The position numbers and the translations under genes were made by a program. Shown here piece by piece: positions 1 through 9,820 of a stretch of 64,000 nucleotides of DNA. Source of the stretch: Photobacterium aphoticum (GTDB lineage Bacteria > Pseudomonadota > Gammaproteobacteria > Enterobacterales > Vibrionaceae); contig NZ_LDOV01000025.1 in assembly GCF_001029435.1 (NCBI RefSeq), positions 124,001-188,000 of the forward strand. The letters run 5' to 3'. The notes under the pieces are model-generated. The model made no database searches and was not told the DNA's origin. It worked only from the letters and a program-made list of their open reading frames with translations. Numbering within the stretch: the first letter of the stretch is position 1; each line of letters opens with the position of its first letter.

Positions 1-351
1 CTGAGCTTGGCTGAAATTGAAAAAGGTATTCGAGATCTGGCGATTAAAGGTCGTGACGGCAAGTTAACCGTTGACGATTTGACCGGCGGCAACTTCACCA
101 TCACCAATGGTGGGGTGTTTGGCTCGCTGATGTCGACGCCGATCATTAACCCGCCGCAATCAGCGATTCTTGGCATGCATAAAATTCAAGATCGTCCAAT
201 GGCGGTAGATGGTAAAGTGGAAATCCTGCCAATGATGTATTTGGCATTGTCTTACGATCACCGCTTGGTGGATGGCCGTGAGTCAGTGGGTTACCTGGTG
301 ACCATCAAAGAGTTACTTGAAGATCCAACCCGTCTGCTACTGGATGTGTAA
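1..351 (+). CDS. sucB: Dihydrolipoyl succinyltransferase (E2 of 2-oxoglutarate dehydrogenase), C-terminal fragment
   Basis: The last 116 codons of the E2 subunit, which moves the succinyl group from lipoamide to CoA in the TCA cycle; the start lies before the window. The reading frame is open from base 1. The fragment holds the end of the catalytic acyltransferase domain, including the family signature DHRLVDG at fragment residues 86-92, whose His and Asp are the catalytic pair, and the TNGGVFGS segment near residues 35-42. It ends normally in LLLDV, as E2 proteins do. sucC and sucD follow on the same strand, the usual sucABCD order, so the gene is assigned to sucB rather than to the pyruvate dehydrogenase E2. 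Confidence 0.95.
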   Translation: MSLAEIEKGIRDLAIKGRDGKLTVDDLTGGNFTITNGGVFGSLMSTPIINPPQSAILGMHKIQDRPMAVDGKVEILPMMYLALSYDHRLVDGRESVGYLVTIKELLEDPTRLLLDV

Positions 352-522
352 TCGACCTGACGTGTAAATACGCACGTCGGTCAACCAACAGTAAGACGGC
401 ATCAAGGTCGGGTCGGCTCAACACCCGGCCTTGGTGGTACACCTGTACACGTAGAGGAAATACCCAAGAGTATTTCATATGGATATAACAAGCCCCGTAG
501 GGGTATAAAATGGATAGAACAT
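352..522 (+). other. sucB-sucC intercistronic region with two hairpins
   Basis: The 171 bases between sucB and sucC hold no gene but are rich in inverted repeats. A strong one pairs 403-413 with 423-433 (11 bp including one G-U pair, 9-base loop). An AT-rich one pairs 457-463 with 470-476, and a short one pairs 359-364 with 373-378. None is followed by a T tract, so they do not look like terminators. They may be mRNA-processing or stability structures within the suc operon (inference). Confidence 0.5.
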
Positions 523-1689
523 ATGAATTTGCATGAATATCAGGCGAAGCAGCTGTTCGCCGAGTACGGTTTGCCGGTCCCTGAAGGTTATGCCTGTGAT
601 ACGCCGCAAGAAGCAGCGGAAGCGGCAGGTAAAATTAGTGGTGATAAATGGGTCGTAAAATGTCAGGTTCACGCAGGCGGTCGCGGTAAAGCGGGCGGCG
701 TTGAACTGCACGACACCAAAGACGGTGTGAAGACATTCGCACAAAAATGGCTGGGTAAAAACCTCGTGACGTACCAGACGGATGCGAACGGTCAGCCGGT
801 GACAAAAATTCTGGTAGAAGAAGCCTCCAATATCGCCAATGAGCTTTACTTGGGCGCCGTTGTTGACCGTGCTTCACAGCGTATTGTTTTCATGGCCTCC
901 ACAGAAGGTGGCGTGGAAATTGAAAAAGTGGCGGAAGAAACTCCTGAATTGATCCACAAAGCCGCGATTGATCCTCTCGTGGGGCCACAGCCTTACCAAG
1001 GCCGTGAACTTGCCTTCAAACTGGGTTTGCAAGGCGATCAAATTAAGCAATTCACTAAGATTTTCCTCGGATTGGCAACCATGTTTGCTGATTACGATCT
1101 GGCGCTGCTAGAAATCAACCCACTGGTCATTACCGGTGAGGGTAACCTCCTTTGCCTTGACGGCAAAATCAACATCGACTCCAACGCGTTATACCGCCAG
1201 CCAAAACTGCGTGAAATGCATGATCCGTCTCAGGAAGATGAGCGCGAAGCCCATGCGGCGCAGTGGGAGCTGAACTACGTCGCACTGGACGGCAGCATCG
1301 GCTGTATGGTTAACGGTGCCGGTCTGGCCATGGGTACCATGGACATCGTGAACCTGCACGGCGGTCAGCCAGCCAACTTCCTTGATGTGGGCGGCGGCGC
1401 AACCAAAGAGCGTGTTACCGAAGCCTTTAAGATCATTCTTTCTGACAGCAACGTGAAAGCGGTACTGGTCAACATTTTCGGCGGCATTGTCCGTTGTGAT
1501 CTGATCGCGGAAGGCATCATTGGTGCCGTGGAAGAAGTCGGCGTGAAAGTGCCTGTTGTGGTGCGCCTAGAAGGCAACAACGCGGTACTGGGTGCCGAGA
1601 CGCTGGCGAAAAGTGGTCTGAATATCATTGCTGCGACTTCCCTAACGGAAGCAGCGGAAAAAGTGGTTGCTGCTGCGGAGGGTAAATAA
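523..1689 (+). CDS. sucC: Succinyl-CoA synthetase beta subunit (ADP-forming)
   Basis: The beta subunit of succinyl-CoA synthetase, which converts succinyl-CoA, ADP and phosphate to succinate, CoA and ATP as a heterotetramer with SucD. The 388-residue length equals that of the E. coli protein. The N-terminus [12 protein letters not shown] is the standard family start, followed by the ATP-grasp domain with a glycine-rich GGRGKAGGV loop near residue 53. The C-terminal CoA-ligase-type domain carries [10 protein letters not shown] near residue 320, part of the power helix and succinyl-binding region. The stop codon overlaps the sucD start (TAATG), which indicates translational coupling. No strong ribosome-binding site is visible, only a GGA about ten bases before the ATG. 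Confidence 0.98.
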   Translation: MNLHEYQAKQLFAEYGLPVPEGYACDTPQEAAEAAGKISGDKWVVKCQVHAGGRGKAGGVELHDTKDGVKTFAQKWLGKNLVTYQTDANGQPVTKILVEEASNIANELYLGAVVDRASQRIVFMASTEGGVEIEKVAEETPELIHKAAIDPLVGPQPYQGRELAFKLGLQGDQIKQFTKIFLGLATMFADYDLALLEINPLVITGEGNLLCLDGKINIDSNALYRQPKLREMHDPSQEDEREAHAAQWELNYVALDGSIGCMVNGAGLAMGTMDIVNLHGGQPANFLDVGGGATKERVTEAFKIILSDSNVKAVLVNIFGGIVRCDLIAEGIIGAVEEVGVKVPVVVRLEGNNAVLGAETLAKSGLNIIAATSLTEAAEKVVAAAEGK

Positions 1690-2561
1690 TGTCGGTACTT
1701 ATCAATAAAGACACCAAAGTGATCTGTCAGGGCTTTACCGGTGGACAGGGCACATTCCATTCTGAGCAGGCGATTGCTTACGGTACACAAATGGTCGGCG
1801 GTGTATCGCCGGGTAAAGGCGGCACCACGCATTTGGGCTTGCCGGTGTTCAATACTGTACGTGAAGCGGTTGAAGTCACGGGCGCCACAGCCACTGTGAT
1901 CTACGTGCCTGCACCGTTCTGTAAAGATGCGATCCTTGAAGCCATTGATGCGGGTATTGAGCTGATTGTGACCATCACAGAAGGTATCCCAACGCTGGAC
2001 ATGCTGGATGTAAAAGTGCGTCTGGACGAAGCGGGCGTACGTATGATTGGTCCGAACTGTCCGGGTGTGATCACGCCGGATGCGTGTAAGATCGGTATCA
2101 TGCCAGGCCATATTCACAAGCCGGGTAAAGTCGGTATTGTGTCTCGCTCGGGTACGCTGACCTATGAAGCGGTGAAGCAGACGACGGACGAAGGTTTTGG
2201 TCAGTCGACCTGTGTCGGTATCGGCGGTGATCCGATCCCGGGCTCAAACTTTATCGATATTCTGGCGCTGTTTGAAAACGATCCGGAAACCGAAGCGATT
2301 GTGATGATCGGTGAAATCGGCGGCACGGCAGAAGAAGAAGCGGCAGCCTACATTAAAGAGCACGTGACCAAGCCCGTTGTGTCCTACATTGCGGGGGTGA
2401 CAGCGCCTCCGGGTAAGCGTATGGGTCATGCGGGTGCGATTATCTCTGGCGGTAAAGGTACCGCAGAAGATAAGTTCCAAGCACTGGAAGCTGCAGGTGT
2501 TCGCACCGTGAAAAGTTTGGCCGACATCGGTAAAGCGTTGCGCGAAGCCACTGGCTGGTAA
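1689..2561 (+). CDS. sucD: Succinyl-CoA synthetase alpha subunit
   Basis: The alpha subunit, which binds CoA in its N-terminal Rossmann domain and carries the phosphorylated histidine. The CoA-binding stretch [17 protein letters not shown] lies near residues 13-29. The active His lies in [12 protein letters not shown] near residue 247. At 290 residues it is full length. The start codon overlaps the sucC stop by one base, and a rho-independent terminator follows within 40 bases, so sucD closes the suc operon. Confidence 0.98.
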   Translation: MSVLINKDTKVICQGFTGGQGTFHSEQAIAYGTQMVGGVSPGKGGTTHLGLPVFNTVREAVEVTGATATVIYVPAPFCKDAILEAIDAGIELIVTITEGIPTLDMLDVKVRLDEAGVRMIGPNCPGVITPDACKIGIMPGHIHKPGKVGIVSRSGTLTYEAVKQTTDEGFGQSTCVGIGGDPIPGSNFIDILALFENDPETEAIVMIGEIGGTAEEEAAAYIKEHVTKPVVSYIAGVTAPPGKRMGHAGAIISGGKGTAEDKFQALEAAGVRTVKSLADIGKALREATGW

Positions 2562-2600
2562 GTCTCTGGCTGTGATTATCGCTTAACGTGAATCTGCAAT

Positions 2601-2640
2601 AAAAAACCCGCTAACTAAATAGCGGGTTTTGTTTTCTTTT
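2601..2640 (+). terminator. Rho-independent terminator after sucD
   Basis: A hairpin pairs 2603-2613 with 2620-2630 (11 bp, 6-base loop) and is followed by a T-rich tract. The A-rich left flank means it may also stop the convergent znuCB transcript. Confidence 0.85.
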
Positions 2641-2676
2641 GGTGGAGAGTACTTGCGGCGATTTAAATAAAAGCCT

Positions 2677-3462
2677 TTAGGCTTCAGAGCGCTTAAACTG
2701 ACTCAGCATGAAAATCGCGGCTGCTGCAACCACCACTGACGGGCCGGCAGGCGTGTCGTAATACCAAGACATTGCCAAGCCGCCAAAGACCGCCAGAATG
2801 CCAATGATCGATGCCATAACCGCCATCACTTCTGGACTGCGCGCAAAACGGCGAGCCGTTGCGGCAGGAATGATCAGCAGGGAGGTGATGATCAGCGCGC
2901 CAACGAACTTCATCGCCACCGCAATCACCAAGCCCACCATCAGCATCAATAGCAGACGCATTAAATCGACATTAACGCCTTCTACCTGGGCTAAATCTTC
3001 ATTGATGGTCATGGAGAGCAAGGGACGCCACAGAACAACCAGCATCGCCAGTGCAATGGCACCGCCGCCATAAATCCAGTACAGATCGTGAGTGGTCACT
3101 GCCAGTAAATCCCCGAACAGGTACGACATTAAATCGATGCGTACGTTATCGAGGAAGCTGACTGCAACTAGGCCCAGCGACAAGGCACTGTGGGCTAAAA
3201 TACCGAGCAGGGTATCGGTGGCCACGACTTTTTGTTTTTGCAGGGTAACCAAAATAACCGCTAAAGCCAGACAGCAGATGATCAGCGCCAGATTTAAATT
3301 GATATTAAACAGGAAGCCCAGCGCGATACCCAGCAAAGAGGCATGGGATAAGGTGTCACCAAAGTAGGCCATTTTTCGCCAAACCACAAACGAGCCTAAT
3401 GGCCCGGCCAGCAAGGCGATTCCGACACCGGCCAACAGGGCCGGCAATAAAAACTCAAGCAT
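2677..3462 (-). CDS. znuB: Zinc ABC transporter permease ZnuB
   Basis: The membrane permease of the high-affinity zinc importer ZnuABC. The chosen start begins [12 protein letters not shown] and gives 261 residues, the usual ZnuB length. An upstream in-frame extension would lie inside znuC and has no membrane character. The protein is almost entirely hydrophobic helices, with the family stretch [14 protein letters not shown] in the middle and a conserved [16 protein letters not shown] segment in the C-terminal half. It overlaps the end of znuC by 8 bases, so the two are co-transcribed and probably translationally coupled. The divergent znuA lies beyond znuC, with a Zur operator between. Confidence 0.95.
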   Translation of the reverse strand: MLEFLLPALLAGVGIALLAGPLGSFVVWRKMAYFGDTLSHASLLGIALGFLFNINLNLALIICCLALAVILVTLQKQKVVATDTLLGILAHSALSLGLVAVSFLDNVRIDLMSYLFGDLLAVTTHDLYWIYGGGAIALAMLVVLWRPLLSMTINEDLAQVEGVNVDLMRLLLMLMVGLVIAVAMKFVGALIITSLLIIPAATARRFARSPEVMAVMASIIGILAVFGGLAMSWYYDTPAGPSVVVAAAAIFMLSQFKRSEA

Positions 3463-4240
3463 CGTGTTTCTCGTGTTGATGATCGGTGTGATGATCATGC
3501 TGACAAGGGCCAATCGGGCTACCTGACATGGCATGTTCATGATTATGATGGTGGTGGTACAACGCCAGTTGTTCCGTTTGTCTGCAACCAAACAGCGCCA
3601 CGTAAGAAGGGTGGTTAGCAATGGTTTCCGGCTCACCGGAACAGCACACATGGTGTTGCAGGCAAATTACGTTGTCGGTTTTCGCCATCACCAGATGCAG
3701 ATCGTGTGACACCATCAAAATGGCGCAGTTAAGCGAATCGCGCAGCGACTGAATCAAACTGTACAGTTCAAGTTGGCCGTTCACATCGACCCCTTGCACC
3801 GGTTCATCCAACACTAACAGATCCGGCTGTTGCAGCAGAGCACGGGCGAGCAGGACGCGTTGCATCTCACCACCAGAGAGGGAGTGCATGTTGCTGTGTT
3901 GCAGGTGCTTACCATTCACCATTTCAAGGGCGGTTAAGCGGTCGTCATTGCTGTAACGGCCCGCCAAGCGCATAAAACGATCAACGTTCAGAGGCAGGGC
4001 GTTGTTTAACGCCAGTTTTTGTGGGACGTAACCGATACGTAGCCCTTTCTGGCGTAACATTTTACCTGCGGTGGGTTTTTGAAGCCCGGTAATGACTTTG
4101 ACAAGGGTCGACTTGCCGGCACCGTTGGGACCGATCAGGGTGGTGATTTGCCCGCGTTCTAGTTTCAGCGAGACCTGATCGAGCACATGGCGTTCGCCGA
4201 ATGTGACGGTGACCGTTTGTAATTCAACTAAGGTAGTCAT
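3455..4240 (-). CDS. znuC: Zinc ABC transporter ATP-binding protein ZnuC with His-rich tail
   Basis: The ATPase subunit of ZnuABC. The Walker A motif GPNGAGKST lies near residue 38, the ABC signature LSGGEMQRV near residue 124, and Walker B LLVLDEP follows. The chosen start, MTTLVELQ, aligns with the family and gives 261 residues; an ATG nine codons upstream is possible. The C-terminal 35 residues contain about 12 histidines in two clusters, separated by a short linker. A short His-rich tail is usual in ZnuC, but the second cluster looks like an extension and would lie on the cytoplasmic side, where it might buffer or sense zinc (inference). The gene starts beside the Zur box and overlaps znuB. 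Confidence 0.96.
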   Translation of the reverse strand: MTTLVELQTVTVTFGERHVLDQVSLKLERGQITTLIGPNGAGKSTLVKVITGLQKPTAGKMLRQKGLRIGYVPQKLALNNALPLNVDRFMRLAGRYSNDDRLTALEMVNGKHLQHSNMHSLSGGEMQRVLLARALLQQPDLLVLDEPVQGVDVNGQLELYSLIQSLRDSLNCAILMVSHDLHLVMAKTDNVICLQHHVCCSGEPETIANHPSYVALFGCRQTEQLALYHHHHNHEHAMSGSPIGPCQHDHHTDHQHEKHDA

Positions 4241-4270
4241 GATTTCTTTGCTTTCGAGATTTGCCAAAGT

Positions 4271-4293
4271 GAGATGTTATAATATAACATCTT
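4271..4293. promoter_or_regulatory. Zur operator between znuC and znuA
   Basis: The near-perfect palindrome GATGTTATAATATAACATC is centred at 4282, with 10 of 11 outer positions also symmetric. It matches the known gamma-proteobacterial Zur consensus (core TGTTATANTATAACA). It sits between the divergent znuCB and znuA genes, so zinc-loaded Zur would repress both at once. The protein was not seen in this window; the assignment rests on motif and position. Confidence 0.88.
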
Positions 4294-4334
4294 CGCTCTT
4301 GTTGTCATTCATAACAAAATTTGGGGGATCTATT

Positions 4335-5303
4335 ATGCGCCGTTTACTTCTTTCTTGCAGCACGTTGGGGTTGTTATTTTCCACACAAGTGCAGGCAGAA
4401 GCGCTGAATGTTGTGACCACGGTGAAACCGTTGAGCATGATCGTACAAGCTTTGACGAAAGATGTGACGACCAGTGAGACCTTGTTGCCTGCGGGCACCT
4501 CGCCACATGATTATGCGTTGCGTCCGTCTGATGCGCGTAAATTGCATGATGCGGATCTGGTGATTTGGGTCGGCCCTGAGCTGGAAAGTTTTTTGACAAA
4601 AATTTTGGATGGTCAGAGTAATGCCATGGCATTGACGGCACAAAAAGGGATCGATTTCCGTCATTACGGTGAAGCGAATGAAGCGACACACGATGATCAT
4701 GCTGCCGATACGCACAGCGAACATGCTGACCATGACCATGCGCATGAGCATGAGCACCACGGCCATGACCACCATGGTCACAGTCACCACGGTATTGACC
4801 CGCATGTGTGGTTAGGCCCTGAATCGGCTGTGCAAGCGGCGAAGGTGATCACCGATAAGTTGGTGTCATTGGATCCTGAGTATAAGGCGCAATATGAAGC
4901 GAACCTGATTGCGTTCACGAAGGCAGTGAAATCAGCCACAGCGGAAATCAGTGCCTCCCTGAAACCGGTGGCGGATCACGGCTACTTTGTTTTCCATGAT
5001 GGCTATGGTTACTTTGAAGAGGCGTTCCAGCTGAACAAACTGGGGCATTTCACCGTCGAGCCGGATCGTCGCCCGGGCGCGAAAACCCTGATTAATATTC
5101 GTGCCTCATTGAAAGATGCACAGGCACAGTGTGTGTTCAGTGAGCCACAGTTCACCCCTGCCGTGGTCAACAGCGTGGTACGCGGTACTGATGTAAAAGT
5201 GGGTGTGTTGGATCCGATGGCAACAGACATTCCCGAAGGGCCAAATGGCTACCCGCAGTACTTGCGTCAGTTAGGCCAGCATTTTGTAGACTGCTTGCAG
5301 TAA
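4335..5303 (+). CDS. znuA: Zinc ABC transporter substrate-binding protein ZnuA
   Basis: The periplasmic zinc-binding protein that delivers Zn(II) to ZnuBC. The start at MRRLLLSC follows a GGGGGA ribosome-binding site and gives 322 residues with a signal peptide ending near residue 20 (VQA-EA). The zinc-site histidine is in TSPHDY near residue 58. An acidic, His-rich mobile loop covers about residues 119-152, typical of ZnuA rather than of manganese-binding relatives, and DPHVWLGP follows. A longer frame upstream would run through the Zur box and is rejected. It is divergent from znuCB. Confidence 0.96.
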   Translation: MRRLLLSCSTLGLLFSTQVQAEALNVVTTVKPLSMIVQALTKDVTTSETLLPAGTSPHDYALRPSDARKLHDADLVIWVGPELESFLTKILDGQSNAMALTAQKGIDFRHYGEANEATHDDHAADTHSEHADHDHAHEHEHHGHDHHGHSHHGIDPHVWLGPESAVQAAKVITDKLVSLDPEYKAQYEANLIAFTKAVKSATAEISASLKPVADHGYFVFHDGYGYFEEAFQLNKLGHFTVEPDRRPGAKTLINIRASLKDAQAQCVFSEPQFTPAVVNSVVRGTDVKVGVLDPMATDIPEGPNGYPQYLRQLGQHFVDCLQ

Positions 5304-5460
5304 GACCCTTCAGGATGGTGCGTAAACGGGTTTTGCGCACCACCGGAATGCGATGTGACCCGCATTTGAGCACAATAAGCGTGTGCCTGTCGGGAAAATA
5401 AGACATTTCTTTGTAGTAACCCGCTGACTTAAAAGCATTTTTAACGCTATTATTTGAGCG

Positions 5461-5487
5461 AAAAACGTACTTCGGTACGTTTTTTTA
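5461..5487 (+). terminator. Rho-independent terminator downstream of znuA
   Basis: A ten-base stem (5461-5470 with 5475-5484) is closed by a TTCG tetraloop and followed by T residues. It lies about 157 bases after the znuA stop, so the znuA mRNA would have a long 3' untranslated part. A weaker hairpin without a T tract lies at 5314-5344. Confidence 0.8.
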
Positions 5488-5590
5488 TGCATTCCCCCTC
5501 ATTTTATAAATGCCAACTTAAATTCAAGCCGTTGATATTGCATAATGAGCATATCTTATCTACGTCCGGGTCTGAGTTTATTCAACGGCT

Positions 5591-8500
5591 ATGTTCACAC
5601 GGTTTACTGCATCCATTGTTTTGACGCTGGCACTCCTCATGAGTGCAGGAAACGCGTTGGCTTCGAGTCCTTTATTTTATCCTTTACCGGTAGAAAAACC
5701 GGGGGGCGCGGTGGTAGCCAGTAAAGTGTTGCAAGATACGCAGCGCGGATTGTGGATTGTTGATGCGCAAGGCACGCTGTATTTCTATGACGGCTTGTCG
5801 TTAAAGCTTGCCTTAGACAGTCATGGCCATGCGATTGATAACGTCAATGATGCCGCCATGGCCGGCAATAAATTGTGGTTGGTGCGCGGTAAGCACGCCT
5901 ACTATTATGCGCCTGCGACGACAGAACTGTTGCGTCTGACCATCAGCCAAGTGCCGATGGAGTTTGTTGCCAGCGAAGGGGACACGATTTGGTTTGCTAA
6001 CCGCCGTGGCCTGTACAAAATGAAAGAGGATGATCTGCAGCCGGCGTTCATTCCTTTTCAGCACCCGCTCAAACTACGCGGCCTGCATATTGAAGGGCAA
6101 TCCGTGTTTGTGGCCGCGCAAAGCGGTTTGTATGAATTGGCTTTTAATGGCCCGTCTCAGTTCCAGCTGCATTTTCCTAAGCAACACATTACTGACGTCT
6201 TCCGTGATAATACCGGCACCTTCTGGTTTGGTAGTCTGAATGGTCTGTACAAAGGCCGTGATGGTGAGCGGGTTGAGTTCATCGGCGGGCGTTATGATTT
6301 GCCGATCTCGACGCTTCAGCAAACTGCCGACACCCTGTGGGTCGGCTCCAAGCAAGGTTTGTTTGCCATCGAGCTCGACACACAGCAGCAACAGCACTTT
6401 ATGCCGTCTAAACACAACGATTATGCGCTGCCCGGTCAGCGGATCATTGATTTAGAGCGTGATAAAGCGGGCGGTTTATGGATCTCGACAGAAGAGGGGA
6501 TCAGTTACTTACCGCAAGGGGCGGAATTGTTTCACCGCATTCGCTTTGGTGGCGGTCCGGATGAGATTAAAGCGCACCGCATTAATGATATTGTCTACAC
6601 CAGCAACGGCACGTATTGGCTGGCGACGGATAATGGCTTGTTTGAGTTATCCGGCTCGTTAGAGATTTTGCGCCATGAACCCACGCTCGGGAATGTTGAT
6701 AAAATCAGTGTGTGGCAACAAGAGTTGTGGTTACTGGCAGAGGGTGAGATTCGCATTTACTCTCGCAAAAAGCACACCTGGCGCCCATTGGGATTGCCGC
6801 ATGGATCGGCTGAACATCCTATTACCAGCCTGAAAGTAGACCATTATGGGTCGCTTTGGTTAGGTATGAGGTCCCAGTTGTATCGCTACTGGCCGGATAC
6901 GAAAGAGTGGATCTCGTTTGGGGAGCATTGGCTTAAAGATCCTATGGGTGATGAAAACGTCACGGTGATCTTTGAAGACAGTGAATACCAGATTTGGGTG
7001 GGGACAGATTATGGTCTGTACCAGTTTGAAGCCGGTCACCTTTATCTGGTCAATAACAGTGTGTCGCAGGGCGGGGTACGGGATCTGTATGAAGACCGCA
7101 TGGGCCAGCTGTGGATTGCGAACCACTTTGGTTTGCAGTACTCCCAGACGTTATCCCCATTGGCGCTACAAAGCGTGCCGTTGTTGGGTGGCCGCGCCTA
7201 CCCATTCTGTATTGTGGGTGACAATAACGGCGTGTGGGTCAGTACGACCCGTGGTCTGAGTTATTTGTCCTTCAATGCCCACCCACGCCGCCATTTTTCC
7301 GATACCGAAGGCTTGGTACCGAATGAGTTTACCGGGCAGGCGTGTCATCGTAATGATACGGGCAGTTTGTTGTTTGGTAGTCGTGAAGGGCTGGTGGATA
7401 TTGAGCCGGAGACCTTACTGAGCAGTAAAGCTGCCGTGACACCGTTGGCGCTGAGTGAAGTACGGGTCAACAATACCTTGCACCAGTTGGGGGGCACCGC
7501 GACTAAGCCATTGATCCTACCATATGGTGCGATGGCGAGTTTTGAATTTAATATCACGGCCTTAAAAGGCCAGCCGCACTTTGATTACCGGTTGGTGAAT
7601 GAAAGTAATGTGCCAACAGAATGGACGACCATCAATAGCCGTTTCCTGCTGTTAGAACCCTTGGCGCCGGGTAACTATTTGCTGGAAGTGAAAGACAGCC
7701 AGTTTGATGGCGGAGAAGTGATTCGTTATGCCTTTAGCGTTGAACGGCCGTGGTTCTTATCGACCTTGCTGATCGCCGGCGGTGTGCTGGTGGGTGGGGG
7801 TGTGCTGCTAGCCGCCTTGTATTGGCGCAGTCGCACCTTCAATGAGCAGAACCTGCAATTGAAGCAAGCGGTTTATCAGAAGACGGCCAAAATTGAATTG
7901 CAGAAGAAGCAACTCAACGCCAGTAACATGCAGCTTCAACGTATCTTGGAGATCCGCCAGAATGTGATGGCGCAGTTGTCTCATGAATTGCGTACCCCGT
8001 TGAGCTTGTCATTAAGCATGTTGGCGGGACTGAAAGACAAAATGCCGCTAATGAGCCAGTTTGATGTGGTGGAAAAAAATATTGCCCATTCCCTGCATGT
8101 GGCCGAGCAGTTGCTGTCGTGTGACGCACTGGCCTTGATTGAGCCGGAAAAACGGTGTGAACAACGGGTGGCACCGATCATTCAGGCCTGTTGTATCAGT
8201 TGGCAGGTGGAAGCCGAGAAGAAACAGATTGCCTTGTGTTTGGAAGATAACACCTCTCAGGTCAGTGTGTTCCTTGCGCCATATCATCTGGAAATCATGC
8301 TGGGTAACCTTCTGTCTAATGCATTGAAATATACCGACCGTAAAGGCGGGATCACGGTCAATGTGCGAGAAATGAAATCTCAGCTGGTGATCTCTGTCAG
8401 CGACACCGGCCGGGGGATGACAGAAGAGACCAAAGCCCATCTGTTTGAAAGTTATTACCAAGAAGATCCGGTCTTCAGCCCAGAAGCGGGCTTTGGCTTG

Positions 8501-9409
8501 GGCTTGAGTACCGTGAAGCAATTGGTGGAGCTGTACGAAGGGGATATTTCGGTGATCAGCTATCAGGGCGTCGGCAGTGAGTTCATTATTCGTCTGCCGA
8601 TCTATCGCTCTGAGTTTGTCGGGGTAGACACCGCGTTAGAGCATGCCGATGGGGCTGAAACCAAACAAAACATTTTGATTGCCACGGCTGATGACATGAT
8701 GAAAGAGACGTGGGCATCGTTGCTGAAAGCCGATTACCACGTTGTGTTTGTGGCGGATGGGTATGAGGCCTTGATTGCCATGTCCGATCAGGCCCCAGAT
8801 ATGTTGATCGCTGACATGTGCTTGCCGGGCTTGAGTGGGACGCAGTTGTTACAGCGCCTGGTGGAAGAGTTACCTGCCGATTACCAACCGCGTCTGATGC
8901 TGGTGGCAGAAGAAAACGATGTGGATCACGGTGAAGTGCTTTTGGCGGGCTGGGCACACGCGGTATTGAGTAAACCGCTCAATACCAGTCAGGCGTTTGT
9001 CGAAGTGAGCCGATTGTTACACAGTCTGAAAGCTGGCAATGCAGAAGACCATGGTGAAGAGCCGGTGAATACGGCTTGGCGTGATTCTGTCAAAGCCTTG
9101 GTGGCGGAACATTTCCACCATCCGGACTTTGGTACCTCTGCTGCCGCAAAAGCTTTGTTTATGTCTGAGCGCAGTCTGCAGCGTAAATTCAAGCAGGAGT
9201 TCGGTGTTGCCTTTAAGGATTACGTCACCCAGTTCCGTTTCACGCAGGCGGCCTTAATGTTGAAGCAAGGTGACCGTGTCGCGGATGTGGCCTTGGCGTG
9301 TGGATTTAAAGATCCGGCCTACTTCAGTGTGCGCTTTAAAACGCACACCGGCCAAACGCCTACGCAATACGCCAGTGGCTTTGTAAACCACGATATCACG
9401 GAAAGCTAA
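5591..9409 (+). CDS. Hybrid sensor histidine kinase / response regulator / AraC-type regulator
   Basis: A single-polypeptide two-component system of 1272 residues. In order: a signal peptide (about 1-24); a long periplasmic region with repeated two-component-propeller motifs (FWFGSLNGLYKG, LWISTEEGISYL, IWVGTDYGLYQF) to about residue 630; a Y_Y_Y-type domain (about 650-712); a transmembrane helix (about 722-745); a coiled linker; HisKA with the phospho-acceptor His798 in SHELRTPL; HATPase_c with an N box near 908 and GFGLGLS; a receiver domain (about 1024-1140) with acceptor Asp1075 in IADMCLPGLSG and Lys in LSKPL; and an AraC-family DNA-binding domain (about 1162-1265). The receiver has Val where Thr or Ser is usual after strand 4 (LMLVAEEN). 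This architecture is typical of sensors for nutrients or oligosaccharides. Ligand and target genes are unknown, and no obvious catabolic locus adjoins it. Confidence 0.92.
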   Translation: MFTRFTASIVLTLALLMSAGNALASSPLFYPLPVEKPGGAVVASKVLQDTQRGLWIVDAQGTLYFYDGLSLKLALDSHGHAIDNVNDAAMAGNKLWLVRGKHAYYYAPATTELLRLTISQVPMEFVASEGDTIWFANRRGLYKMKEDDLQPAFIPFQHPLKLRGLHIEGQSVFVAAQSGLYELAFNGPSQFQLHFPKQHITDVFRDNTGTFWFGSLNGLYKGRDGERVEFIGGRYDLPISTLQQTADTLWVGSKQGLFAIELDTQQQQHFMPSKHNDYALPGQRIIDLERDKAGGLWISTEEGISYLPQGAELFHRIRFGGGPDEIKAHRINDIVYTSNGTYWLATDNGLFELSGSLEILRHEPTLGNVDKISVWQQELWLLAEGEIRIYSRKKHTWRPLGLPHGSAEHPITSLKVDHYGSLWLGMRSQLYRYWPDTKEWISFGEHWLKDPMGDENVTVIFEDSEYQIWVGTDYGLYQFEAGHLYLVNNSVSQGGVRDLYEDRMGQLWIANHFGLQYSQTLSPLALQSVPLLGGRAYPFCIVGDNNGVWVSTTRGLSYLSFNAHPRRHFSDTEGLVPNEFTGQACHRNDTGSLLFGSREGLVDIEPETLLSSKAAVTPLALSEVRVNNTLHQLGGTATKPLILPYGAMASFEFNITALKGQPHFDYRLVNESNVPTEWTTINSRFLLLEPLAPGNYLLEVKDSQFDGGEVIRYAFSVERPWFLSTLLIAGGVLVGGGVLLAALYWRSRTFNEQNLQLKQAVYQKTAKIELQKKQLNASNMQLQRILEIRQNVMAQLSHELRTPLSLSLSMLAGLKDKMPLMSQFDVVEKNIAHSLHVAEQLLSCDALALIEPEKRCEQRVAPIIQACCISWQVEAEKKQIALCLEDNTSQVSVFLAPYHLEIMLGNLLSNALKYTDRKGGITVNVREMKSQLVISVSDTGRGMTEETKAHLFESYYQEDPVFSPEAGFGLGLSTVKQLVELYEGDISVISYQGVGSEFIIRLPIYRSEFVGVDTALEHADGAETKQNILIATADDMMKETWASLLKADYHVVFVADGYEALIAMSDQAPDMLIADMCLPGLSGTQLLQRLVEELPADYQPRLMLVAEENDVDHGEVLLAGWAHAVLSKPLNTSQAFVEVSRLLHSLKAGNAEDHGEEPVNTAWRDSVKALVAEHFHHPDFGTSAAAKALFMSERSLQRKFKQEFGVAFKDYVTQFRFTQAALMLKQGDRVADVALACGFKDPAYFSVRFKTHTGQTPTQYASGFVNHDITES

Positions 9410-9471
9410 GTATCCTAGAAGGTTACGTGTCTTGATTGCAGCCAGCTGGTGATAGCGAAGCGTGAATAAAC

Positions 9472-9500
9472 AGCCCAAGCGAATATGCTTGGGCTTTTTT
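9472..9500 (+). terminator. Rho-independent terminator after the hybrid sensor gene
   Basis: The stem 9472-9480 / 9487-9495 (9 bp, 6-base loop) is followed by a run of T. It lies 62 bases after the stop codon. Confidence 0.88.
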
Positions 9501-9703
9501 ATGCCTGTCGCATGCGGGAGGCAATCTGTGTGATGGCTTAGCGCTGTCAGAACGTGGCACAAAGGAGCATCAAGGAGCGCGAGAAAAAGGTGACATCATA
9601 AGGCGTGCGGGCCTGACAAAGCGTGATGTGACAAAGTCAGTGACAGATGAAAAACAGGAATATGTGTGTAGAAACGGGCAGGGAAATACGTCAGAGAGGG
9701 GCG

Positions 9704-9820
9704 AAAAAAAATGACGTGATATGGCCTCTCGACCATATCACGGGTGTCAAGGACACCTTCGCTTGCTGCTGGTTGATGGGGGAACCACCAACCATTGGAA
9801 TAGGGTCTATCATCATCGAG
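9704..9820 (-). ncRNA. Candidate small RNA, divergent from feoABC
   Basis: Three consecutive hairpins fill a gene-free stretch. Read on the minus strand they are: a 10-bp stem 9794-9785 / 9779-9770 with a 5-base loop; a 6-bp stem 9757-9752 / 9748-9743 with a 3-base loop; and a perfect 10-bp stem 9742-9733 / 9724-9715, followed after three bases by eight T residues (9711-9704). The last is a convincing rho-independent terminator on this strand only. The single imperfect pair in the first stem (9776/9788) is an A-C mismatch on the plus strand but a U-G pair on the minus strand, which favours a minus-strand RNA. A possible promoter has -35 TTGACC at 9849-9844 and -10 TATAGG at 9828-9823, a short 15-base spacer. 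No matching known RNA family was recognised; the 5' end is a guess. Confidence 0.45.

Noticed and set aside
393-403. The 11-mer AAGACGGCATC repeated at 21252-21262
   Set aside because: Two copies of an 11-base word in 64 kb, with different flanks, can occur by chance.
1365-2117. A 250-codon frame on the minus strand across sucC and sucD
   Set aside because: It lies wholly opposite two certain genes and its translation has no protein-family features.
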